From CAYOSF01 sp964406605 (GTDB taxonomy: Bacteria; Chloroflexota; Dehalococcoidia; DSTF01; RBG-16-68-14): a stretch of 28,508 bases of DNA. Of the stretch, positions 18,771-27,508 are shown piece after piece. Location of the stretch: positions 1 to 28,508 of the forward strand of contig CAYOSF010000023.1 in assembly GCA_964406605.1 (NCBI GenBank), written 5' to 3'. Below the pieces are notes generated by a model. The model was given only the letters and a program-made list of their open reading frames with translations. It made no database searches and was not told where the DNA came from. The first letter of the stretch is position 1. Each line of letters begins with the position of its first letter. Both the position numbers and the translations under genes were made by a program.

Positions 18771-20108
18771 ATGACCGGGCCGATGCCTCGCCTGCGGGCA
18801 GCCCTGCTGCCGCGGGCAATCCTCCGTGAGCACGCCGTACAGCTCGTCCTCATCCTGGGCTTCGCATTCGCTCTCCGCCTGATCTGGGTCGCCTTCTCCG
18901 ACTGGCAACCGACGCCGGGCGACGACGCCTACCGATACGATTTCGCGGCCCGCGCCCTCGCCGCCGGGAGGGGATACGTCCACCTGGACGGCACGCCGAC
19001 GGCCTTCTGGCCCCCGGGCTATCCGCTTCTGCTGGCGGCCGCGTACCGCGTCATAGGCGAAACCGTGACGGTTGCCCAGATGCTGAACGTTGCGCTGGGC
19101 ACGGCCACAGTGGGCTTGGTGTACCTCATCGGGCGGCGCACGCTGGGCGAGCGACCCGCGCTCATGGGCGCGGGCATCGTGGCCTGCTTCCCCAGTCTCA
19201 TCTTCTTCACCGCCGTCACCTTGTCGGAGACAGCGTTCACGTTTCTCGCTCTGCTGGGGGTCTACCTGCCGCTGTTCGAGGCGAGCAGCGGGCCTCAGGA
19301 GGGCCCTTCGACGCGCTCAGGGCGGAGCCTGGGGCTCCTGCTGGCCTCCGGACTGATACTGGGGTTCGCAAGCCTGGTGCGGGGCCAGGCGCTTCTCCTG
19401 CCGATCATCCTGATTCCTTTCTGGCTACGCTCCGGGATCTCCTGGCTCCGCATCGCGGACAAGCTGGTCGCACTCGCGCTCGGCATCGGCCTCATCGTCG
19501 CGCCCTGGACGATTCGTAACGCGATCGAGCTGGACGCGCCGGTGCTGATCTCCACCAACGCCGGGGTCGACTTCTGGATGGGCCATAACGAGGCCGCTTC
19601 AGGCAGCCCCGCTCCGACGAGCGGGGACGCGCTGGTGTTCAGCCATCCTGAGTTGACCACGGTGGAGCGGGAGGTGCGCATCAACAGCGAGGGCTTCCGC
19701 AAGGGACTCACCTATGCCGTGACGCACCCGGCGCGGGAGATGGTGCTGCCCTTCAAGAAGCTCTTCTGGCTCTACTACAACGACGAGGAAGGCCTGAAAT
19801 GGAACGAGGGGCACGGCGGGCAACCGTTCCTGAACGACGGCCTGCGGGAAGGACTGCTCACGCTCTCAAACGTGTACTACTTCTCGGTGCTCAGCCTGGC
19901 GCTGCTTGGCATCCCCTTGTGGTTCTCGCTGCGCCAACCGGGCCGCGTGCTGATCATCTCTCTCATCGGCTACTGGACACTGGTGCACCTCGTGTTCTTC
20001 GGAGACCCGCGATTCCACGCGCCCATCATGCCGCTGGCGGCGCTGCTGGCAGGGCTGTCGTGGGCAGCATTGTGGTCAGGCAGGCGGCCCTGGGGCCGGC
20101 CGGCATGA
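18771..20108 (+). CDS. GT39-like membrane glycosyltransferase (PMT/ArnT-type fold)
   Basis: This is a 445-residue polytopic membrane protein. The first helix (about 24-43) is followed by the loop TPGDDAYRYD (48-57), whose acidic pair matches the catalytic site of dolichyl/polyprenyl-phosphate-sugar transferases, and by FWPPGYPLLL (79-88), a hallmark of the family. At least eight further hydrophobic segments follow, with a periplasmic-type loop at about 262-345 (DAPVLISTNAGVDFWMGHNEAASG). Such enzymes transfer a sugar from a lipid carrier to protein or lipid outside the membrane; donor and acceptor are unknown. The ATG at 18771 is used; an in-frame GTG at 18720 would add 17 residues and could be leaderless. 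A repeat-like element lies in a loop at about residues 173-187. Confidence 0.8.
   Translation: MTGPMPRLRAALLPRAILREHAVQLVLILGFAFALRLIWVAFSDWQPTPGDDAYRYDFAARALAAGRGYVHLDGTPTAFWPPGYPLLLAAAYRVIGETVTVAQMLNVALGTATVGLVYLIGRRTLGERPALMGAGIVACFPSLIFFTAVTLSETAFTFLALLGVYLPLFEASSGPQEGPSTRSGRSLGLLLASGLILGFASLVRGQALLLPIILIPFWLRSGISWLRIADKLVALALGIGLIVAPWTIRNAIELDAPVLISTNAGVDFWMGHNEAASGSPAPTSGDALVFSHPELTTVEREVRINSEGFRKGLTYAVTHPAREMVLPFKKLFWLYYNDEEGLKWNEGHGGQPFLNDGLREGLLTLSNVYYFSVLSLALLGIPLWFSLRQPGRVLIISLIGYWTLVHLVFFGDPRFHAPIMPLAALLAGLSWAALWSGRRPWGRPA
19303..19323 (+). repeat. Interspersed-repeat-like element inside the glycosyltransferase gene
   Basis: The core CCTTCGACGCGCTCAGG with flanking GC forms a GCCCT/AGGGC hairpin. 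It resembles, from memory, a short repeat family (CCTTCGAC-n-GCTCAGG) scattered through many bacterial genomes, usually between genes. Here it encodes EGPSTRSGR in frame, in a loop between two membrane helices. No second copy was noticed in this window. Confidence 0.45.
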
Positions 20109-20118
20109 TCCTCGCACG

Positions 20119-20147
20119 TTGAAGCTGTATCGAGGCTCTGGTATCAT
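20119..20147 (+). promoter_or_regulatory. Promoter giving a probable leaderless transcript for the ABC binding protein
   Basis: TTGAAG (20119-20124), a 17-nt spacer and TATCAT (20142-20147). The expected transcription start, 6-8 nt after the -10, is at 20153-20155, which coincides with the ATG at 20154. There is no Shine-Dalgarno sequence between the -10 and the ATG. Confidence 0.6.
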
Positions 20148-20153
20148 CGCGCC

Positions 20154-21830
20154 ATGAACCGGGTCATTCTAGCCATCATGGGTGTCATGGCGGCGTTGGT
20201 CGTGGGCGTGGGCGTGCTGGTGGTGGTGCTGGTCGCTTCCGGCGGTGATGACGGCAACGGCCAGTCAGGGGGCCAGCCGACAGCGGAGAACGGCGATGGC
20301 GAAGGCGGCCCCGCCGCGGGCGAGCTGCGCCTGCGAGGTTCGGAACCGATCACGCTGGACCCGCATCTCGTGACAGACGTGAGCTCCGCGCTCTACGTCG
20401 TCGAGATCTACGGCGGCCTCGTGACGCTCGACCCCGATCTCCAGATCCAGCCGGACCTGGCCGAAGAGATCCCGACGGTGGAGAACGGCGGCAAGGTGGT
20501 CAATGAGGACGGCACCGTCACGTACACATTCCACCTGCGGGAGGATGCCCTCTTCCATGACCGCAAGCCGGTGACGGCGGAGACGGTGAAATTCTCGCTA
20601 GAGCGAGCAGCCGACCCGGCCACGCAGTCACTGGTGGCGGAGTTCTTCCTGGGGGACATCGTCGGGGTGAAGGAGAAACTGCGGGGCGAGGCCGAGGAGA
20701 TCAGCGGCGTACGCGTCGTCGACGGCTACACGATCGAGATCACGATCGAGCGCGACCTGCCGTCCTTCCTCTACAAGCTGACCTACCCCACCGCCTTCGT
20801 TGTCGATCCCACACAGGTCGACTCCGACCCGAACTGGACGCGCCACCCGAACGGCACCGGCCCCTACAAGCTCGACGAGTGGCGCCTCGGGGAGCGCATC
20901 GTGCTCAAGGCAAACGAGCACTATCATCTCGGAGCACCCCACGTGGAGACGGTACGCTACCTGCTGGTCGGCACCAGTATCACGCTGTACGAGGCCGGCG
21001 ACCTGGACGTTGCCGGCGTCGCCATAGACGATCTGCAGCGCGTCCAAGACCCCGCCGACCCGCTGAACAAGGAGTATCACAGCGGCACGCAGCTCGTGCT
21101 GGACTACATTGGATTCAATACCCAGGCGCCGCCGTTCGATGATCCGCTGGTGCGCCAGGCGTTTGCGATGGCAATCGACAAGGAGCAGATAGCAAGCGCC
21201 CTGTTCCAAGACGAGATCCCGGTAGCCAACAGCATCCTGATGCCAGGGATGGCCGCCTACAACGAGACGGCGCACGGTCCCGAGTTCGATCCCGAGCGGG
21301 CGAGGCAGTTGCTGGCAGACTCCACGTACGGCGGGCCCGAGGGACTGCCGGCCGTGAGCCTGGCCGAGAGCGGGTTGGGCGCCAGCCCCGGCGATGTGAG
21401 CGCAGCCGTCGTTGAGATGTGGCGGCAGAATCTCGGCGTGGATGTTGAGATCGAGCAAGCGGAATCGGCGACCTTCTTCCAGGACGTCGACCAGGGACGC
21501 TATCAGATGTTCGCACTCGGGTGGTTCATGGACTACCCGGACCCGGACAACATCCTCAACCTTCACTTCGACAGCACAAGCCCGATGAACGATACCTTCT
21601 ACAGCAACCCGGAGGTGGACGGTCTGCTGCGCGATGCGCTCATGGAGTCCGACAGCCAGCGCCGCATCGAGTTGTATCAGCAGGCAGAGCAGATCATCCT
21701 GGATGACGTTCCCTGGATTCCTCTGTTCTTCGGCCGGTACCACGTCCTGGTCAAACCCTACGTACAGAACTATCTGATCCCGCCCACCATCGTGCCGCGC
21801 CTCCGCTTCATCAGCCTCTCAGACGAGTAG
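20154..21830 (+). CDS. Peptide-type ABC transporter substrate-binding protein (family 5)
   Basis: This is a 558-residue solute-binding protein of the OppA/DppA type. One hydrophobic segment at about 4-28 has no lipobox cysteine, so it is probably held by an uncleaved N-terminal helix rather than a lipid. A Gly/Asp/Asn-rich linker follows (about 29-60). Family features include the segment LRLRGSEPITLDPHLVTDVSS, VTYTFHLREDALFHDRKPVTAETVKFSLERA and PLVRQAFAMAIDKEQIA. It would capture peptides or other oligomers outside the cell for the two permeases encoded next. The start is supported by a promoter placed for leaderless transcription. No ATPase gene is present in this cluster. Confidence 0.9.
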   Translation: MNRVILAIMGVMAALVVGVGVLVVVLVASGGDDGNGQSGGQPTAENGDGEGGPAAGELRLRGSEPITLDPHLVTDVSSALYVVEIYGGLVTLDPDLQIQPDLAEEIPTVENGGKVVNEDGTVTYTFHLREDALFHDRKPVTAETVKFSLERAADPATQSLVAEFFLGDIVGVKEKLRGEAEEISGVRVVDGYTIEITIERDLPSFLYKLTYPTAFVVDPTQVDSDPNWTRHPNGTGPYKLDEWRLGERIVLKANEHYHLGAPHVETVRYLLVGTSITLYEAGDLDVAGVAIDDLQRVQDPADPLNKEYHSGTQLVLDYIGFNTQAPPFDDPLVRQAFAMAIDKEQIASALFQDEIPVANSILMPGMAAYNETAHGPEFDPERARQLLADSTYGGPEGLPAVSLAESGLGASPGDVSAAVVEMWRQNLGVDVEIEQAESATFFQDVDQGRYQMFALGWFMDYPDPDNILNLHFDSTSPMNDTFYSNPEVDGLLRDALMESDSQRRIELYQQAEQIILDDVPWIPLFFGRYHVLVKPYVQNYLIPPTIVPRLRFISLSDE

Positions 21831-21848
21831 CCGGCGGCTCTGTCGGGC

Positions 21849-22847
21849 ATGCAAGGCCTCTTCGCCTACGCGATCCGACGCCTCCTCTGGGTGCCGATCA
21901 TCCTCCTCATCGTGTCCTTCTTCGCATTCATGATCACCCGCTTCGGCCCGGGCGATCCCGTCACGATCCTTGCGGGCCAGCACCGCGATCCGGAGACGAT
22001 CGAGCGGATCAAGGAGGAGCGCGGCCTCGACAAGCCATTTTATGTCCAGTACGCCATCTACGTGCGGAACCTGGTGACGGAAGGGGATTTTGGCGAAAGC
22101 GCCACCATCCACCCGGGCTTCAGCGTCTGGGAGATCATCTGGCCGCGGATGCTGGTCTCCATGCAACCCGGTCTCGTCGCTCTGGTGATCGCCTTCTCGG
22201 TGGGGACCACCGTGGGCATCTTCTCCGCCCTGCGGCAGGGCACGTGGATGGATCCCGCCTCCATCAGCACCTTCCTGCTGTTCCAGTCGATTCCGGTGCT
22301 GGTGAGCCTGCCCTTCCTGGTGCTCATCTTCGTCGTGAAGCTGGGCTGGCTGCCCGCTGTGGGCTGGGGCGGGCCGTCGGTGGACGTGGGTCCGCAAGAG
22401 ATCTCGCTCGGCATCTTCAGCAAGCACATCATTCTGCCTGCAGTCGCGCTCTCGCTGCCGGCGGTCGCCGGCATCGCGCGCCTCGTGCGCGCCACCACGC
22501 TCTCCGTCCTCGGTGAAGACTACGTCCGAACTGCGCGGGCGAAGGGCCTGAGAGAGTTCACCGTGGTGAGCCGCCACGTCGCGCGCAACTCGCTCCTACC
22601 GCTGGTTACCATCGTCGGCCTCTCTCTCCTCACGCTGCTGGAGGGCGCGTTCTTCGCGGAGACCATCCTCGGTATCCCGGGGATAGGCCGGCTCGGCTTC
22701 GAGGCGGCTCAGAGCCGCGACTACGACATCATCCTCGCGCTGGTCCTGATCCTGGCCGCCGCGTTCGTGCTGGCGAACCTCGTGATCGACATCGCCTACA
22801 CCTTCATCGATCCGCGTATCCGCTACGAAGAACGGAGGGGCGGGTGA
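21849..22847 (+). CDS. ABC transporter permease, OppB/DppB type
   Basis: This is a 332-residue inner membrane permease with the OppB pattern: N-terminal helix (about 11-31), the extracytoplasmic loop with GPGDPVTILAGQ, and then five more helices. The cytoplasmic EAA loop is EDYVRTARAKGL (about 223-234), which docks onto the ATPase, followed by the conserved ETILGIPGIGRLG. The gene starts 18 nt after the binding-protein gene without a clear ribosome-binding site, so coupling is likely. Its stop TGA overlaps the GTG start of the next permease. Confidence 0.92.
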   Translation: MQGLFAYAIRRLLWVPIILLIVSFFAFMITRFGPGDPVTILAGQHRDPETIERIKEERGLDKPFYVQYAIYVRNLVTEGDFGESATIHPGFSVWEIIWPRMLVSMQPGLVALVIAFSVGTTVGIFSALRQGTWMDPASISTFLLFQSIPVLVSLPFLVLIFVVKLGWLPAVGWGGPSVDVGPQEISLGIFSKHIILPAVALSLPAVAGIARLVRATTLSVLGEDYVRTARAKGLREFTVVSRHVARNSLLPLVTIVGLSLLTLLEGAFFAETILGIPGIGRLGFEAAQSRDYDIILALVLILAAAFVLANLVIDIAYTFIDPRIRYEERRGG

Positions 22848-23968
22848 TAGCGGGGAACGCCCACGAGCTGCCGCCGGAGGCCGCGCCCCGGGAGGGCGAG
22901 CCGGGCAGCCCGTGGAAACTGGCCGTGCGCCGCCTCCTGCGGAAGAAGCTGGCGGTGGCGGCGCTGGTCGCGATCGGCGCGTTCTACTTCGTCGGCCTCT
23001 TCGCACCGGTGCTGGCGCCTTATGACTACCGCGAGCAGGACCTCAAGAACACGCTCCAAGAGCCGTCGTGGGAGCACCCGTTCGGTACCGACCAACTGGG
23101 TCGGGACCAGCTCACACGGGTGATCTGGTCCTCGCGCACGACGATCATTGTCACCATTGCCACGGTGATCACAGGCAGCCTGGTGCTGTCGGTCGGCCTG
23201 GGCATGCTCTCCGGATACATGGGTGGCTGGGTGGACACGGCGATCATGCGCGGCGGGGAGGTATTCGCGTCGCTGCCGGGACTGCCGATGCTCATCCTGA
23301 TCAACGCCACCATGCGACCGAAGGCGAAGCAGGGCGTCGAGTGGCTGGAGGCCCACCTCTCGAGCGACGGACTCATCTTCCTGATCTTGATGATCGTGCT
23401 GGCCGCCGCGCTGGCCGCCGCTCTAGGCGCCTGGCTGGTCGCGCGCAGCGGCGCCTGGCTCGGTCTCGCCGGAATCGCGGGAGCGATGATCCTGGGCCTG
23501 TGGGCATTACAGGCGATCTTCGCCACTCCGGGCGCGGCGGACTACTTCCTCATCTTCGGCGCCCTCTCACTGTTCGTGTGGGTGGGAGGCGCCCGCGTGA
23601 TCCGGTCGCAGGTGCTTGCGCTGCGGGAGACGGAGTACGTCATCGCCGCGCGGTCGATGGGAGCCAGCACGTGGCGGATCCTCACCACGCACCTCCTGCC
23701 GAACGTGAGCCCAATCATCATCGTGGGCGTGTCGTCCTCTCTGGGCGCCATCGCCGGCTCGGAGATCGCGCTCACGTTCCTGGGCGTCGGGGTCCACGAC
23801 CCGACGCCCAGCTTCGGTGCCCTGATCTCGGCGGCGGCGGACCAGCCGGTGCTGGGAAATCACCCGTACCTGCTACTGGCGCCGGCGATAGTGGTCGGCA
23901 CGCTCATCTTCGCCTTCAACCTGCTGGGCGACGCCCTCAACGACGTGCTGACGCCCAGAGCGCGCTAG
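22844..23968 (+). CDS. ABC transporter permease, OppC/DppC type, with extra membrane segments
   Basis: This is a 374-residue permease that partners OppB. It shows the N-terminal helix (about 36-56), the OppC signature HPFGTDQLGRD (78-88), helices at about 100-125, the EAA loop EYVIAARSMGAS (264-275) and SFGALI near 323. It is about 70-80 residues longer than usual. The extra part at about 155-230 contains two additional hydrophobic stretches (LIFLILMIVLAAALAAALGAW and a following Gly/Ala-rich segment). GTG at 22844 overlaps the preceding TGA by 4 nt (GTGA). Confidence 0.9.
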   Translation: MIAGNAHELPPEAAPREGEPGSPWKLAVRRLLRKKLAVAALVAIGAFYFVGLFAPVLAPYDYREQDLKNTLQEPSWEHPFGTDQLGRDQLTRVIWSSRTTIIVTIATVITGSLVLSVGLGMLSGYMGGWVDTAIMRGGEVFASLPGLPMLILINATMRPKAKQGVEWLEAHLSSDGLIFLILMIVLAAALAAALGAWLVARSGAWLGLAGIAGAMILGLWALQAIFATPGAADYFLIFGALSLFVWVGGARVIRSQVLALRETEYVIAARSMGASTWRILTTHLLPNVSPIIIVGVSSSLGAIAGSEIALTFLGVGVHDPTPSFGALISAAADQPVLGNHPYLLLAPAIVVGTLIFAFNLLGDALNDVLTPRAR

Positions 23969-23994
23969 GTTCGCCCGGACAACGCCGCGGTTGG

Positions 23995-24000
23995 TATAAT
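23995..24000 (+). promoter_or_regulatory. Extended -10 promoter of tig
   Basis: A perfect TATAAT is preceded by TGG (TGn extended -10). The -35 region is poor (TTCGCC with a 19-nt gap). Transcription would begin about 24007, leaving only about 11 nt before the GTG start at 24018, with AGAGG (24008-24012) at the very 5' end of the message. Confidence 0.6.
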
Positions 24001-24017
24001 CCGACGTAGAGGTACCC

Positions 24018-25349
24018 GTGAAGATCTCCACAGAGCGGCTCCCTGAGAGCCGCATCGAACTCCAAATCGAGGTCGATGACGAGCGCCTGGAGCGGGCGAT
24101 GGCTTCGGCCTACAGGCGCCTTGCTTCGCAGGTCAAGATCCCGGGGTTCCGGCCCGGCAAGGCACCACGGGCGGTCCTTGAGAGCCACATGGGAGAGCAT
24201 GCCGTCCTCCACGAGGCGATCGACCGGCTCATGCCCGAGGTATACCGGGAGGCGCTGGACCAGGAGGGGATCGACCCGATCGACCAGGCGGAGTTCGAAC
24301 TGGTAACCGAACAACCACTGGTGGCCAAGTTCACCGTTCCCGTGCGCCCGACAGTCGAGCTGGGCGACTACGCCTCTCTGCGCGTTCCCAACGAGCCCGT
24401 AGTGGTCGAGCCCGAGCAGGTGCAGGAGCAGATGGAGGCCCTGCGTCACCGTTACGCCAGCCTGGAGCCCGTCGACCGGCCCATCCAATGGGGCGACATC
24501 ATCCGTGCGGATGTCGAGGGCACGGTGGCAGGCAACACCATCGTGCGAGAGGAGGACGCGGAGTTCCAGTTGGCCGAGGGCCGCATCGTGTCCCTCCCGG
24601 GATTCGCCGAAGAGCTTATCGGACAGGAGAAGGGCAGCGAGCTCGAGTTCGACGTGACCGTGCCCGAGGACGCGCCGGACGAACGGGCACGAGGACAGCA
24701 AGCACACTACCGGGTCAACATCAAGGAGACGAAGCAGGAGATCCTGCCAGAGCTGGACGACGAGTTCGCGCGACAAGTTGGGGAGGGCTTCCCGGACCTA
24801 GCGGCGCTCCGCTCTCGGATCGAGGACGACATCCGCCGGGCATTGGAGGTCGAGGCCGAGCGTCGCTACCACGATGAGGTTCTGGAGGCACTGGTCGACC
24901 AGGCAGAGCTGGAGTATCCGCCGGTCCTGGTCGATCGAGAGACGGAGTCGCTGCTGCGAGAGCAGTCCGGCGGGTCGCAGGCGCCGGGCCGCTCGAGAAC
25001 GGCGCCCCGCGAAGATCTCGAGCGCTATCTCCGGCAGGTGGGCAAGTCAGAGGACGAACTGCGAGAGGAACTGCGGCCGGTGGCAGAGGCTCGCATTCGC
25101 CGCTCCCTAGTGTTGTCTGAGCTCAGAGAAGCCGAACATATAGATGTGACCGACGACGAGGTGGAGGCTGAAGTCAACCGAATGGCCTCCAGCGTCGGTG
25201 ACCAATCGGATGACGTGCGCCGCCTCTTCTCAAACGACAGCGCGAAGGAGAGCTTGCGGCGCTCTCTGATGACAACGAAGACGTTGAAGCGTCTGGCGCA
25301 GATCGCCTCCACGGACGGGGCGACAGCAGACGAAGCCCAGGACGGATAA
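24018..25349 (+). CDS. tig: Trigger factor
   Basis: This is a 443-residue ribosome-associated chaperone and peptidyl-prolyl isomerase. The ribosome-docking signature GFRPGKAP is at 43-50. The FKBP-type isomerase domain follows at about 155-240 (WGDIIRADVEGTVAG, ELIGQEKGSELEFDVTVPED), and the helical chaperone arms make up the C-terminal part. It binds nascent chains at the ribosome exit tunnel. The GTG start at 24018 is supported by AGAGG 5 nt upstream and by the first residues (KISTERLPESRIELQIEV), typical of the family. It is followed by clpP and clpX, the widely conserved order. Confidence 0.95.
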   Translation: MKISTERLPESRIELQIEVDDERLERAMASAYRRLASQVKIPGFRPGKAPRAVLESHMGEHAVLHEAIDRLMPEVYREALDQEGIDPIDQAEFELVTEQPLVAKFTVPVRPTVELGDYASLRVPNEPVVVEPEQVQEQMEALRHRYASLEPVDRPIQWGDIIRADVEGTVAGNTIVREEDAEFQLAEGRIVSLPGFAEELIGQEKGSELEFDVTVPEDAPDERARGQQAHYRVNIKETKQEILPELDDEFARQVGEGFPDLAALRSRIEDDIRRALEVEAERRYHDEVLEALVDQAELEYPPVLVDRETESLLREQSGGSQAPGRSRTAPREDLERYLRQVGKSEDELREELRPVAEARIRRSLVLSELREAEHIDVTDDEVEAEVNRMASSVGDQSDDVRRLFSNDSAKESLRRSLMTTKTLKRLAQIASTDGATADEAQDG

Positions 25350-25407
25350 CCAAACGGCCAAGGATGGCAGGCAGCACAGCCTGCACATTTGAAGGAGCAC
25401 CTTACTC

Positions 25408-26025
25408 ATGAAGGGTCGAGCACCGAACGATGCCATCATCCCGTCGGTCATCGAGACCAGTCCTCGAGGCGAGCGCGCCTTCGACATCTACTCGATGTTG
25501 CTCAAGGAGCGCATCATCTTCCTGGGCACCCCCATCGACGACCAGATCGCCAACCTTATCATCGCCCAGCTCCTCTTCCTGGACAGAGAGGACCCGGACA
25601 AGGATATCCAGTTCTACGTCAACTCACCGGGCGGCTCTATCACGGGCGGCCTGGCGATCTACGACACGATGCAACTGGTGCGGGCTGACGTGGCCACCTT
25701 CTGCATCGGCGAGACAGCGAGCATGGGCACGGTGCTGCTGACGGCAGGGTGCCCAGGCAAGCGCTACGCAATGCCTCACGCTACCGTCCACATGCACCAG
25801 GCCCACACCGCGGGTATCCGCGGCCAGGCGGCGGACGTTGAGATCTGGGCGAAGGAACTGCTGCGAGAGAACGAGATCATCCGTGAGATCCTGATGAAAC
25901 ACACCGGCCAGGACGAGGAACGGATCCGTCGGGACTTCGACCGGGACTTCTTCATGAACCCGCAGCAGGCGAAGGACTACGGCATCATCGACGAGATCCT
26001 GACGAAACCGGCGGACGACGAATAG
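25408..26025 (+). CDS. clpP: ATP-dependent Clp protease proteolytic subunit ClpP
   Basis: This is a 205-residue serine peptidase that forms the degradation chamber for ClpX and ClpC. The catalytic triad is S105 (GETASMG), H130 (VHMHQ) and D180 (DFDRDFF), aligned with E. coli S97, H122 and D171. The substrate-binding strand NSPGGSITGG (72-81) is intact. The usual HQP after the histidine is HQA here, followed by HTAGIRGQA with one residue more than E. coli, so the region by the active site is somewhat divergent. The ATG at 25408 follows GAAGGAG by 10 nt. The 58-nt gap from tig holds no clear promoter, so it may depend on the tig promoter. Confidence 0.96.
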   Translation: MKGRAPNDAIIPSVIETSPRGERAFDIYSMLLKERIIFLGTPIDDQIANLIIAQLLFLDREDPDKDIQFYVNSPGGSITGGLAIYDTMQLVRADVATFCIGETASMGTVLLTAGCPGKRYAMPHATVHMHQAHTAGIRGQAADVEIWAKELLRENEIIREILMKHTGQDEERIRRDFDRDFFMNPQQAKDYGIIDEILTKPADDE

Positions 26026-26067
26026 CACGTTATCGAAGCAAGACAGCGGTAGCGGGGGAGAGAGGGC

Positions 26068-27417
<1,350 letters not shown>

Positions 27418-27454
27418 CTAGCACACCCGGCCAAGCCGGGCCCGAACAATCGAG

Positions 27455-27485
27455 GAGCCGAGCGGATCCGCTCGGCTCTTTCTAT
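27455..27485 (+). terminator. Rho-independent terminator after clpX
   Basis: A perfect 24-bp palindrome (27455-27478, half-site GAGCCGAGCGGA) is followed by TTTCT. It lies 38 nt after the clpX stop. A smaller hairpin (CCCGGC, CAA, GCCGGG) precedes it at 27426-27440. The minus-strand gene ending at 27509 could use the same palindrome, though the T run is on the clpX side. Confidence 0.85.
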
Positions 27486-27508
27486 GGGTCTCGGCCCGCG
27501 GGGGCGCG

